Source: JAWLHU01 sp041690255
Lineage (GTDB): Bacteria > Bacillota > Sulfobacillia > Symbiobacteriales > Symbiobacteriaceae
Reading direction: 5' to 3'
Assembly (NCBI GenBank): GCA_041690255.1
Contig: JAWLHU010000009.1
Coordinates: 124,001 to 188,000, forward strand
Length of the DNA: 64,000 nucleotides
Shown piece by piece: positions 49,852 to 58,103 of this stretch. Below the pieces are notes generated by a model, which was given only the letters and a program-made list of their open reading frames with translations, ran no database searches and was not told the DNA's origin. Made by a program: the position numbers and the translations under genes. Position 1 is the first letter of the stretch. Every line of letters begins with the position of its first letter.

Positions 49852-51891
49852 TCAGATCGCCCCGCCCCTGGCCTCAGCCAGGCGGGCTTTGATCTCAGGG
49901 ATCGCCGCCCGTGCGGCATCGTAGCCACGGCGCACATATTCCGGGGCGTTTCTGAAGCGGAAGCCGTTCAGTCCGCCGACCTGGGGCCGGATGACGATAT
50001 CGGCCCACTCCAGGGATGCGTTGATAGTCTGCCTGGCCATGATATCAAAGGCGCGCATGACTGCTTCGGCCAGCGAACGTGGGGCTCCGGCGGCAAAGGT
50101 GTACTCGGTGATATCCACGGCGATCACCAGGTCTGCCCCCAGCGCCCGGGCCACGCTGGCCGGTACGTTGTTGACGACCACGCCGTCCATGAGGAGACGC
50201 CCGTCCAACTCCACGGGCCGGAAGATGCCCGGAATGGCGGTCGAGGCACGGACCGCATCGGCCACGGGTCCCTCTCGCAGAACGACCTCCTGCCCGGTGG
50301 TCGCATCGCCCGCCACGGCGGCAAAGGGAATCGCCAACTCCTCGACCCGCTTCGGGCCGATGAACTGCTCCAGGAAGGAGCGCATCCGGCGCGAGGTCAG
50401 GAAGCCACCGCGGGGCCAGACCGGCTCGGCAATATCGAACCAACCGACGCTCCCGAGGAGCGATTCCATTTTCTCACAACCAAGGCCACCGGCATAGAGC
50501 GCCCCGACCAGGGAGCCGGCGGATGTACCGACGATCAGATCGACCTGGATCCCCGCTTCCTCCATCGCCTTGAGGACGCCAATGTGAGCGGTCCCCCGCA
50601 CAGCACCGCCCCCCAGGGCGAGCGCCACGCGGACGCGGCCCTCGGCCAGCGCAAACTGGCCCAGCCGCAGATGTGACGGCTGAATGACCTCCCCGCCGGC
50701 GATCAGCGCCGCCTGCTGCAACGCTCGGTCCAACTCCCGCACGTTTCCGCTTAAGAAGGGATACCGCTCTAGCCGGCGCAGCGCTTCACGGCTGATCGGA
50801 TGGATCGCCCCCTCTCCCTGGGGCAGATGCCCCCGTCGACGGAGCAGATGGCGCACAAGCATCGGAATATCCTCACGCCGCTCCCGCAGCGGGGGTACCG
50901 GCACGCCAAACCCCTCGGACAGCACGGCATCCTCGACCAGCGTGGGCTCGCGCTCCTCGGTGGGCGAGACGGTCAGCATGATCCGGGGGATCGAGCCAGG
51001 CAGATCGCCACGCCTGCCGCCCACCTTGCGGGGCAGCACCTGCCGGATCAGGTCAGCCGCCTCGATCGGAGCCGTATCGGCCCGCTTCAGAAGGAGAGTG
51101 CCGTGAGCCGCCATCCGGAGCGCCTCCTGCCAGCGTGCCTCCGACCAATCGCCGGCGTGCAGGACGATGAACGGCCCCTCCTTACGCTTCGAGTTGAAGT
51201 GCATGCGAGCAGCGGCCAACTCCCGCCCGGACCCGGTCTCACCGGCGAAAAGCACCGGCTCCAAGGTTCGGCTGCCGCGAGCGATCGCAGCCCGGACGCG
51301 CTGTGACCAGGGCCCGCTGCCGACCCACTCCGGGTAGTGGCGTGCCCCTTGCCGGGTAATGTGATCGGACAGGGAGCGCTCCCGAAGCCGGCTCCGATGC
51401 AGCCGGGCCGAGGCGTCCTTCATGCGGGAGGTGAGCGAGGCAATGATGGCCCGGTTCAGTTCCCCGTGGTGATCCAGGAGCCGAAAAAAGCCCTCCCGGG
51501 AAAGCCGGAGCAGGCCCGTCAACTCACGCGCCAACACGGTGGCCGGGGCAGGGTCACCTGTCACGGCCGCATGCTCGCCGAAGAACTCACCCGATCCATA
51601 GAGGCCAAGCCGGGTGGGGAACTCCCCCTCCAGCATCATCTCTACCTGGCCCTGCACAACAATGAAGAAGTCGCAGATGCGTTGGCCTTGCTCAACGACC
51701 CGCTCGTCCGGCTGGTACCAGGCCCACTGGGCGTGGCCCGCCACGGCGCGGAGGCCCTCCTCGTCGAGGTGGGAGAGCAAGGGCACCAGTTTCAATTGTT
51801 CCAGATCCACAGCATCATTCACCACCAGGGGGAGCCACAAAGAATCCACACCTCTGTACAAGACGGATACTCGCCTCTCCTTGTTCCGCAT
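49852..51891 (-). CDS. cNMP-binding / degenerate sigma54-type AAA+ / patatin phospholipase fusion
   Basis: A 679-residue protein with three domains. Residues about 37-165 are a cyclic-nucleotide-binding fold (QGQRICDFFIVVQGQVEMML and GSGEFFGEHAAVTGD). Residues about 185-405 match NtrC-type AAA+ domains (FAGETGSGRELAAARMHF, PPLRERREDIPMLVRHLL, SGNVRELDRAL), but Walker A has Arg for Lys, Walker B reads GTLLLKRAD instead of GTLFLDE, and the GAFTGA loop is absent. Residues 420-600 are a patatin lipase with ALGGGAVRGTAHIGVL, the GTSAG nucleophile Ser and the DGVVVNN Asp, apparently intact. No DNA-binding HTH is seen. The start is uncertain; the frame runs to 51981. Confidence 0.88.
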   Translation of the reverse strand: MRNKERRVSVLYRGVDSLWLPLVVNDAVDLEQLKLVPLLSHLDEEGLRAVAGHAQWAWYQPDERVVEQGQRICDFFIVVQGQVEMMLEGEFPTRLGLYGSGEFFGEHAAVTGDPAPATVLARELTGLLRLSREGFFRLLDHHGELNRAIIASLTSRMKDASARLHRSRLRERSLSDHITRQGARHYPEWVGSGPWSQRVRAAIARGSRTLEPVLFAGETGSGRELAAARMHFNSKRKEGPFIVLHAGDWSEARWQEALRMAAHGTLLLKRADTAPIEAADLIRQVLPRKVGGRRGDLPGSIPRIMLTVSPTEEREPTLVEDAVLSEGFGVPVPPLRERREDIPMLVRHLLRRRGHLPQGEGAIHPISREALRRLERYPFLSGNVRELDRALQQAALIAGGEVIQPSHLRLGQFALAEGRVRVALALGGGAVRGTAHIGVLKAMEEAGIQVDLIVGTSAGSLVGALYAGGLGCEKMESLLGSVGWFDIAEPVWPRGGFLTSRRMRSFLEQFIGPKRVEELAIPFAAVAGDATTGQEVVLREGPVADAVRASTAIPGIFRPVELDGRLLMDGVVVNNVPASVARALGADLVIAVDITEYTFAAGAPRSLAEAVMRAFDIMARQTINASLEWADIVIRPQVGGLNGFRFRNAPEYVRRGYDAARAAIPEIKARLAEARGGAI

Positions 51892-51945
51892 CGGCTCGAC
51901 TTTTTCCTTGCCGACCGGCCGCACAGAAAGAACTGCCAATGTGAT

Positions 51946-51971
51946 CAGGCGCCCGGCTAAGCGGGCGCCTG
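51946..51971 (-). terminator. hairpin after the DUF218 gene
   Basis: CAGGCGCCCG pairs with CGGGCGCCTG around six bases, 13 bases past the DUF218 stop. It lacks a T tract. Confidence 0.5.
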
Positions 51972-51983
51972 GGGTTCGCATAG

Positions 51984-52655
51984 CTAGATGGGTTGGTCAT
52001 GGGTCGCCCGGCCATCGCCGTCGATTGGAATCACTGGGCCGAGGTAGACCGGCTTCCGGTGGACGACGACCTCGCCAAACGCCTTGATCCGGGCGGCCAT
52101 CTCCCGCCACTCGTAGAACTCCTCCCGCAGATAGCGCTGCCGATCGGCGATCACCCCCTGCGGCGTCAAGCCCAGACGATCGGCGATCCAGAGCGCCCTC
52201 GGCAGGTGGAAGCGCTGGGTGACCACCAGCACACGCCTGGCCTGGAAGACATCCCGGGCCCGGTACATGGAGTCGTAGGTGTCAAAGCCGGCGTGGTCCA
52301 TGAAAATGTCGGCACCGGGGACGCCCTTCGCCTCCAGATAGCGGCGCATGGCGTTCACCTCGTCGTACTCCACCTGCCCGTGGTCGCCGGTGAGCAGGAT
52401 CTTGGGGGCCTTGCCTGCCTGGTAGAGGTCGTAGGCGGTATCCAGCCGGTCCTGGACCATGGCCGAAGGGCGACCGTCGGGGAAGACCAGGGCACCGAGG
52501 ACAAGGATCGCTTCGGCCGGCTCTGCTCCCTCGGGTGCGACCATGAGAGAGCGGCCCGGGTAGAAGACGAGGGCGTTGATCCCGAGAACGAGGGCGAGTC
52601 CAGCCACGAACATGGCGATGGACCATGTGAGAATTCGCTTCAACAGCTTCCGCAA
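51984..52655 (-). CDS. DUF218 (SanA/YdcF-like) membrane protein
   Basis: A 223-residue protein with one N-terminal membrane helix (ILTWSIAMFVAGLALVLGIN) and an extracytoplasmic DUF218 domain. Family blocks are AILVLGALVFPDGRPSAMVQ, KILLTGDHGQVEYDEVNAMR, then DTYDSMYRARDVFQARRVLV followed by VTQRFHLPRAL. SanA of enteric bacteria affects the envelope barrier to vancomycin; biochemistry is unknown. The TTG at 52655 is preferred because GGGAGG lies eight bases upstream, while the frame is open to 52682. Confidence 0.87.
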   Translation of the reverse strand: MRKLLKRILTWSIAMFVAGLALVLGINALVFYPGRSLMVAPEGAEPAEAILVLGALVFPDGRPSAMVQDRLDTAYDLYQAGKAPKILLTGDHGQVEYDEVNAMRRYLEAKGVPGADIFMDHAGFDTYDSMYRARDVFQARRVLVVTQRFHLPRALWIADRLGLTPQGVIADRQRYLREEFYEWREMAARIKAFGEVVVHRKPVYLGPVIPIDGDGRATHDQPI

Positions 52656-52717
52656 CGTAGTTTCCTCCCGGTAGAGCATCATCTTGTAAGACGCTCACGG
52701 CGTGAAGCCAGTTCCGC

Positions 52718-52765
52718 GAAAGAGAAGAGCCTGCGGTGCCACCGCAGTGGTAGCATGCAGGCTCT
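52718..52765 (-). terminator. terminator after the exported-protein pair
   Basis: AGAGCCTGC pairs with GCAGGCTCT and is followed on the minus strand by TCTCTTTC. It ends the transcript of the two exported proteins. Confidence 0.7.
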
Positions 52766-52792
52766 CATCATACGTCGTTCAAGATTGATCTT

Positions 52793-53116
52793 CTACTTGA
52801 TCTCCAGTTCGAGCGTCTGTTTGACCCCCAGGTTCTCATGCTTCGCGTTTGATAGTTCCACATCGATCACGTAGTGTCCGGGATCCAGTTTCGGAATCGT
52901 GTAGGTGTTGGCGTAGACCATCGCCTCTTCGCCGCCGTTGAGGCGAACGTGGACGTGTCCATCTGGCCCAATCCGAAAGTTGGTGGTCTGGATGTAGACC
53001 ACCATCCCCTCCCCCTTCTGCTCCGCGGATGCACTCAGCGTCGGTTGGGGCTTGCCACCGCATCCTGCCAGGATCAGAAGGAGCGGGAGGAGCACCCCCA
53101 CAAGCACTCTCCTCAC
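52793..53116 (-). CDS. small lipoprotein, YtkA-like
   Basis: A 107-residue exported protein with a lipoprotein signal (LVGVLLPLLLILAGCGG) and a single beta-sandwich domain, GPDGHVHVRLNGGEEAMVYA, then LDPGHYVIDVELSNAKHENL. It resembles YtkA-like proteins that occur with copper or cytochrome oxidase genes, but the match is loose. The GTG at 53116 has GGGAGGAG upstream. It is four bases past the stop of the next exported protein and so in one operon with it. Confidence 0.75.
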   Translation of the reverse strand: MRRVLVGVLLPLLLILAGCGGKPQPTLSASAEQKGEGMVVYIQTTNFRIGPDGHVHVRLNGGEEAMVYANTYTIPKLDPGHYVIDVELSNAKHENLGVKQTLELEIK

Positions 53117-53120
53117 CCGC

Positions 53121-53630
53121 TCACTCCTCCCCTGCAGCGGGCCGCTTCTTCTTAAGCGCAACCGCCGTGGCGACCACCAGTACCGCAGCCGCACCGATGA
53201 AAAGGACCCGCCCCCATGCGGTTCCCTGCGGCGGATCGATCTGGGCCATGGGCACCTTCTGCTCCGGGAAACCCTCCCCAGCCTTGACGGCGATCCAGAT
53301 CCGGTGGAGGTCACCCGCCAACTCCATATCGATCGTCAGCTCGTAGTCCGATGCCCCGGGCGGGGGCGGAATGACAGCCCGATAGGTGCCGGGCGGCCCC
53401 TCCACCAAGTCAACGGGACGGGTCGGCCGCTCCCCCGGCGGGGTGGCATAGCCCTTCAGGCTCTGCCCCTCCAGGGCCGCTCCGTAGACGTCTACGATCC
53501 GCACGGTCACCCCGCCCTGCTGGTCGACCGCAGTGTGGCCGAAGAGGGTGACCGCGTGCGCCAGAGCCCACTTGCCGCCAGCGGCGACCAACAGGATGGC
53601 CAGGGTCAGCGATGCAAGGACCCGCCTCAA
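53121..53630 (-). CDS. exported protein with C-terminal membrane anchor
   Basis: A 169-residue protein with a signal peptide (LASLTLAILLVAAGGKWALA), an extracytoplasmic beta-rich domain (GVTVRIVDVYGAALEGQSLK, SDYELTIDMELAGDLHRIWI) and a C-terminal helix with a KKKRP tail (LFIGAAAVLVVATAVALKKK). This layout recalls FixH/CopC-like carboxypeptidase-regulatory domains. The TTG start at 53630 has GAGGAG upstream. It is the first gene of a two-gene unit of exported proteins, perhaps linked to metal or electron-transport proteins; that is inference. Confidence 0.72.
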   Translation of the reverse strand: MRRVLASLTLAILLVAAGGKWALAHAVTLFGHTAVDQQGGVTVRIVDVYGAALEGQSLKGYATPPGERPTRPVDLVEGPPGTYRAVIPPPPGASDYELTIDMELAGDLHRIWIAVKAGEGFPEQKVPMAQIDPPQGTAWGRVLFIGAAAVLVVATAVALKKKRPAAGEE

Positions 53631-53810
53631 GGATGCTCCTCCTCTGTCGTGTACATATCGCCTTCTATCCTGCCGCAAATTACACCAACCGTCAATTCGT
53701 CAAAGCTTTTACGGATTCCTACGAAGAGGAGGGGCGGAATTTCCCGGGCGATTCCCGCCAAAGACCCAGTTTTTTTTGGTAGACTGGACAGGTTGATGAG
53801 ACCGACCGGC

Positions 53811-54536
53811 TCACTCGAGGTGGATCAGCCCGTTCACCTCGTAGACACACTCCTTGTCGCCCTTGGGCACCGTGCCCGTCTGGGTCACGTCGGGGTGCGC
53901 CTCCATGCAGGTCTGGGCCACGCCCTCAACCATGGCCTTGCAGAGGTGGCAGACCTGGTCCGGATGGCTGCTCGCCACCTCCTGGAAGCCGCAGGACCGG
54001 AGGACCAGGCTCGGCTTCCCCTCCTCGCTCTTGGCGACGTGTGCGGCAACGCCAAGCCGGTTCAGGGCAATGGCGCACGCCTCCAGCAGCGCCTCCGGCC
54101 CGGTGCTGCCGTTAGCCGCTGCCAGGGCCGGCGCCAGCTTCTCCAGCGCCTCACGGCCCAGCCGGCGACCAAAGGTGATCCCGATCTGCTCCACCGCCTC
54201 CTTGCCCCCCTCTCCCAAGAGGGCAAGCGACTGGACCAGCAGGTCGGCCAGGAGCTGGAAATCCCGGGCCTGTACCGTCAGGGAGACGGCGTTGCCCGAG
54301 GGCGTGTATACGTAGCCAGGTCGTCCGCCAGTCGCCTTCTTCTCGGTCCGGACGACCAGCAGGCCAATCTCCGTAAGCTTGCCAAGGTGCATCCGGGCCA
54401 CGTTCGGATGCAGGTCAAACCGCTTAGCCACATCGGGCACGTGAACCGGGCCCGATGCGGCCAGGACAAATTGATAGATGCTGTAGCGCGTCGGATCAGC
54501 AAGCACCGCGCTCACCTTCTGCGGATCTCGCTCCAC
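53811..54536 (-). CDS. SufR-like iron-sulfur-type transcriptional repressor
   Basis: A 241-residue regulator encoded divergently from the suf operon. The N-terminal winged helix includes LADPTRYSIYQFVLAASGPV and KRFDLHPNVARMHLGKLTEI, followed by the wing KATGGRPGYVY. The C-terminal part holds cysteines in the pattern C-x13-C-x2-C-x10-C-x19-C (RSCGFQEV, CHLCKAM, TCMEAH, ECVYEV), which resembles the cluster-binding Cys of cyanobacterial and actinobacterial SufR. It should sense Fe-S status and control suf and itself. The GTG start has GGGGGG five bases upstream. Two matching palindromes lie in the shared upstream region. Confidence 0.82.
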   Translation of the reverse strand: MERDPQKVSAVLADPTRYSIYQFVLAASGPVHVPDVAKRFDLHPNVARMHLGKLTEIGLLVVRTEKKATGGRPGYVYTPSGNAVSLTVQARDFQLLADLLVQSLALLGEGGKEAVEQIGITFGRRLGREALEKLAPALAAANGSTGPEALLEACAIALNRLGVAAHVAKSEEGKPSLVLRSCGFQEVASSHPDQVCHLCKAMVEGVAQTCMEAHPDVTQTGTVPKGDKECVYEVNGLIHLE

Positions 54537-54663
54537 ACGAACCCCCCCATCCTACGAATCCACGCTACTGGTAGTTCTCGCTCTGGGAATACCGTTACGC
54601 CCTAACCCTGAGAAGCGTCTTAACTTATGCGTTGGTGAGGTTGAAAAAATCTCAAATGGACCG

Positions 54664-54687
54664 ATAACACTATTGACACAGTGCAAA
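54664..54687. promoter_or_regulatory. operator-like palindrome O1 overlapping the suf -35 box
   Basis: ATAACACTAT-TGAC-ACAGTGCAAA. Its right arm matches O2 at nine of ten positions and its left arm at seven of ten, with the same four-base spacer. It covers the TTGACA of the suf promoter, a natural place for repression. Confidence 0.65.
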
Positions 54688-54702
54688 CCGGGTCCATACA
54701 AT
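54673..54702 (+). promoter_or_regulatory. promoter of the suf operon
   Basis: TTGACA (54673-54678), an 18-base spacer and TACAAT (54697-54702). Transcription would begin near 54709, leaving a leader of about 220 bases before sufC. Confidence 0.82.
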
Positions 54703-54743
54703 GGGACTGAACCTGGACCAGACCCTTAATCGGCGCTGTCTCT

Positions 54744-54772
54744 ATTTTACACTGTAGCCACAGTGTAAACAA
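54744..54772 (-). promoter_or_regulatory. putative promoter of the SufR-like gene
   Basis: On the minus strand TTGTTT (54772-54767), a 17-base spacer and TAAAAT (54749-54744). The spacer is occupied by the O2 palindrome. The implied leader is about 200 bases, which is long, so a second promoter closer to the gene is possible. Confidence 0.5.
54746..54769. promoter_or_regulatory. perfect operator-like palindrome O2
   Basis: TTTACACTGT-AGCC-ACAGTGTAAA, ten-base perfect arms with a four-base spacer. It lies within the divergent promoter of the regulator gene and about 40 bases downstream of the suf start site. The rest of 54537-54930 holds the two promoters and leaders; I see no other gene there. 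Confidence 0.75.
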
Positions 54773-54930
54773 GGGCCAAGGTGAACCCGAGGTAGATTCC
54801 CCGCTGCGGGGCATGCTAATCACCCCGGAGAGCGCCGGTGGGTCGCAGTCACCGCCCGCGGGGCGGACGAATGCAAGTGTAAGGGTATAACGAATTTTGT
54901 TCTCTGTACGAGGAAGGGAGTAGTGCAACC

Positions 54931-55716
54931 GTGACCACTGGCGCTCCGCTTACAGTTAAGGACCTGCGCGTCAACATCGGGGAGAAAGAGATCCTGAAGG
55001 GCCTGAACATCGAGGTGAAGCCGGGCGAGATCCATGCCATCATGGGCCCCAACGGCGCCGGCAAGACCACCCTGGGCTTCTCGCTTATGGGCCATCCCCG
55101 CTATGAGATCACCGGTGGCTCGATCCATCTCGGTGAGGAGGATCTGCTGGCCATGGAGGTCAGCGATCGGGCAAAGGCCGGCCTCTTCCTGGCCTTCCAG
55201 TACCCCTTCGAGGTCTCGGGCGTCACCGTGGCCAACTTCCTGCGCCAGGCCGTCAACGCCGTGCGCGGCGAAGAGGTCTCCGTCTGGGACTTCCAGGAGA
55301 TGCTCTCCGAGAAGATGAGCCTCCTGGAGATGGATGAGGCCTTCGCCTCCCGCTACCTGAACGAGGGCTTCTCCGGCGGCGAGAAGAAGCGGAACGAGAT
55401 GCTCCAGATGACCCTTCTGCAGCCGAAGATCGCCATTCTCGATGAGACCGACTCGGGCCTCGATATCGACGCCCTGAAGGTCGTTTCGAAGGCCGTCAAC
55501 TCTCTGCGCGGTCCGAACTTCGGTGCGATCGTCATCACCCACTACCACCGGATCCTCGACCATATCAAGCCCGATGTCGTCCACGTCCTCATGGGCGGCC
55601 GGATCGTCAAGACCGGTGGCCCCGAGCTCGCTCTCGAGATCGAGAAGAAGGGTTACGACTGGATCAAGGCCGAGCTCGGCATCGTGGATGAGGCCACCGA
55701 GGCGGGGGTGAAGTAG
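54931..55716 (+). CDS. sufC: Fe-S cluster assembly ATPase SufC
   Basis: A 261-residue ABC-type ATPase of the SufBCD scaffold. Walker A is MGPNGAGKTTLGFSLMGHP, the signature is GFSGGEKKRNEMLQM, Walker B is IAILDETDSGLDIDALK, and the switch His is in IVITHYHRILDHI. It is the first gene of the operon, with a GTG start and AAGGGAG upstream. Confidence 0.97.
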   Translation: MTTGAPLTVKDLRVNIGEKEILKGLNIEVKPGEIHAIMGPNGAGKTTLGFSLMGHPRYEITGGSIHLGEEDLLAMEVSDRAKAGLFLAFQYPFEVSGVTVANFLRQAVNAVRGEEVSVWDFQEMLSEKMSLLEMDEAFASRYLNEGFSGGEKKRNEMLQMTLLQPKIAILDETDSGLDIDALKVVSKAVNSLRGPNFGAIVITHYHRILDHIKPDVVHVLMGGRIVKTGGPELALEIEKKGYDWIKAELGIVDEATEAGVK

Positions 55717-55719
55717 CCC

Positions 55720-56871
55720 ATGCATACGGCGACGGAACCCATGTTCCTTGAGGGGCGCCGCAAGGCAGCGCTTGCCCTCACCGACACCCTCCAGCTTCCG
55801 TCCAAGCTCGACGAAGCCTGGCGCCGGACCTCCGTGGAGGGCCTGGAGGTCTCCCAGTACAAGCCCGTCCCTGCCCGGGTCAGCCTGAAGGGCAGCGTCC
55901 CGGAGGGGGTTATCTTCACGGATATCCTGACCGCCGCCGCCATCCACGGCGACCTGGTCTCCCAGTACCTGGGCTCCCTCTTCCGCATGGACCAGGACCT
56001 GCTGACCGCCTCCCAGGCGGCTCACCTGAACGGTGGCGTCCTCCTCTACGTCCCCCGGGGCGTGGTCGTCCCGGAGCCCCTCCAGGTAGTCTATGAGGCC
56101 GAGGAGGGCGAGGCGCAGTACGTGCACACCCTCGTGATCGTCGAGGATAACGCCGAGGTCACCCTGCTGGAGCGCTATGAGGGAACGGGCGACTACCTGC
56201 ATATCGGGGTGGTCGAGGTCTTCCCGAAGCAGGGCGCCCGGGTCCGCTATGGCTACCTGCAGAACCACTCGACGGACGCCTGGGCCTTCACCTTCCGCCG
56301 GGGCAAGACCGGCCGGGATGCCAGCCTGGACTGGGCCGGCGGCGAGTTCGGCGGCTCCCTCGTCCGCTCGGAGATCATCAACGATGTGAACGGCGAGGGC
56401 TCGGAGTCGAAGCTGAAGGTGGTCTTCGGTGCCACCGACCGGCAGCACCAGGACCTCGTGGCTCACCAGGTCCACACCGGCTCTAACACCCACTCCGATA
56501 TCCTCGGGCGGGGTGTTCTCTCGGGCAAGGCGCACACCGTCTTCCGCGGCAACGGCCAGATCGAGCATAACGCGAAGAACGCCTCGACCTACCAGCGGCA
56601 GCAGGCCCTCGTCCTCTCCGACAAGGGCGCCCGCGCCGACTCGATCCCAGCGCTGATCATTAACGAGCACGAGGTCGCCGGCGCCGGTCATGCCGCCACC
56701 GTTGGCCAGCTCGACGAGGAGCAGCTCTTCTACCTCATGGCCCGTGGCCTGAGCCGCAAGGCTGCGATCCGCATGCTGGTCCTCGCCTTCCTGGGCCCGG
56801 TTCTCGAACAGATTCCCGTGGAGGAGCTCCGCGAGGAGATGACCGCTCTCATGGGAGAGAAGGTGAAGTAA
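55720..56871 (+). CDS. sufD: Fe-S cluster assembly protein SufD
   Basis: A 383-residue beta-helix scaffold protein. Family blocks are HTATEPMFLEGRRKAALALT at the N-terminus, ERYEGTGDYLHIGVVEVF in the middle and TYQRQQALVLSDKGARADSI with PALIINEHEVAGAGHAATVG near the end, the region containing the conserved His. It starts three bases after sufC and its stop overlaps the sufS start. Confidence 0.95.
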   Translation: MHTATEPMFLEGRRKAALALTDTLQLPSKLDEAWRRTSVEGLEVSQYKPVPARVSLKGSVPEGVIFTDILTAAAIHGDLVSQYLGSLFRMDQDLLTASQAAHLNGGVLLYVPRGVVVPEPLQVVYEAEEGEAQYVHTLVIVEDNAEVTLLERYEGTGDYLHIGVVEVFPKQGARVRYGYLQNHSTDAWAFTFRRGKTGRDASLDWAGGEFGGSLVRSEIINDVNGEGSESKLKVVFGATDRQHQDLVAHQVHTGSNTHSDILGRGVLSGKAHTVFRGNGQIEHNAKNASTYQRQQALVLSDKGARADSIPALIINEHEVAGAGHAATVGQLDEEQLFYLMARGLSRKAAIRMLVLAFLGPVLEQIPVEELREEMTALMGEKVK

Positions 56872-58103
56872 TGACGCTCGATGCAGCCCGGATCCGTCAG
56901 GACTTCCCCATTCTCCAGCGGGAGATGAACGGCCATCCGCTGGTCTACCTGGACAACGCGGCGACCACCCAGAAGCCACGCCAGGTGATCCAGGCGCTGG
57001 TCGACTACTACGAGGGCTACAACGCCAACGTCCACCGGGGAATCCATACCCTCTCAGAGTTGGCGACCGAGGGCTTCGAGGGTGCTCGGGCCAAGATCGC
57101 CACGTTCATCGGCTCCCCCTCGCCGAACCAGATCGTCTTCACCCGGAACGGCTCCGAGGGGCTGAACATGGTGGCCTACGGCTGGCTGCGCAAGCGGCTG
57201 AAGCCCGGCGATGTGATCATTACCTCGGGCATGGAGCACCATTCCAACCTGATCCCCTGGCAGATGGCTGCCCAGGAGAACGGTGCCACCGTCAAGTATA
57301 TCGACCTGCTGCCCGATGGTACCCTCAGCCAGGAGTCCTACGACCGGCTGTTGGGCGAGGGGAATGTGAAGTTTGTCGGTCTGACCGTCGCCTCCAACGT
57401 CCTCGGCACGATCAACCCGGTCCGGGAGATGGTTGCTAAGGCGCATAACGTCGGGGCGAAGGTGGCGCTGGACGGCGCACAGGCGGTTCCGCACATGCCC
57501 GTCAACATGATGGAATGGGACGCCGACTGGGTCGCGGCCGCCGGCCACAAGATGCTGGCTCCGACCGGTACCGGTTTCCTCTGGGGCAAGATGGAGCTTC
57601 TCGAGGAGATGGAGCCTACCTACTTCGGCGGCTCGATGATCTCGGAGGTCCACTTGTCCGGCGCCAAGTGGGCCGAGTGCCCGGCCAAGTTCGAGGCCGG
57701 CACCCCGAACATCGCTGACTTTATCGCCTTCGGAGCGGCCATTGATTACCTCAATGCGCTCGGCATGGAGAACGTCTATGCCTACGAGAAGGAACTGACC
57801 GAGTACGCCTGGGAGCGCCTCTCTGCGATCGAGGGCATGCGACTCTTCGGTCCGCGGCAGCCCCGGGCAGGACTGATCAGCTTCGATGTGGAAGGGATTC
57901 ACCCGCACGACATGTCCGCCGTGTTGAACGAGGACGGCGTAGCAATCCGAGTTGGTCACCATTGCGCACAGCCGCTCATGGAGATCCTGGATGTGCCGGC
58001 GACTAACCGTGCGAGTCTCTATATCTACAATACGAAGGCGGAGATTGACCGCTTGGTCGAGTCCCTCCTCCATGCAAAGGAGTTCTTCGGCTATGTCTCT
58101 TGA
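56871..58103 (+). CDS. sufS: cysteine desulfurase SufS
   Basis: A 410-residue class V PLP enzyme that delivers sulfur from cysteine. The PLP Lys lies in VAAAGHKMLAPTGTGFLWGK, substrate and PLP contacts are in YLDNAATTQKPRQVI and SGMEHHSNLIPWQM, and the active-site Cys is in IRVGHHCAQPLMEIL. A start-stop overlap with sufD and an 11-base overlap with sufU indicate tight coupling. Confidence 0.96.
   Translation: MTLDAARIRQDFPILQREMNGHPLVYLDNAATTQKPRQVIQALVDYYEGYNANVHRGIHTLSELATEGFEGARAKIATFIGSPSPNQIVFTRNGSEGLNMVAYGWLRKRLKPGDVIITSGMEHHSNLIPWQMAAQENGATVKYIDLLPDGTLSQESYDRLLGEGNVKFVGLTVASNVLGTINPVREMVAKAHNVGAKVALDGAQAVPHMPVNMMEWDADWVAAAGHKMLAPTGTGFLWGKMELLEEMEPTYFGGSMISEVHLSGAKWAECPAKFEAGTPNIADFIAFGAAIDYLNALGMENVYAYEKELTEYAWERLSAIEGMRLFGPRQPRAGLISFDVEGIHPHDMSAVLNEDGVAIRVGHHCAQPLMEILDVPATNRASLYIYNTKAEIDRLVESLLHAKEFFGYVS

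Noticed and set aside
53052..54605. 517-residue plus-strand frame spanning three minus-strand genes
   Set aside because: It crosses gene boundaries and a terminator-free intergenic stretch, and its sequence is low-complexity shadow.
54820..56979. 719-residue minus-strand open frame opposite sufC and sufD
   Set aside because: It mirrors the codon structure of two certain Suf genes; high GC at third positions keeps the opposite frame free of stops. No family motifs or ribosome site.
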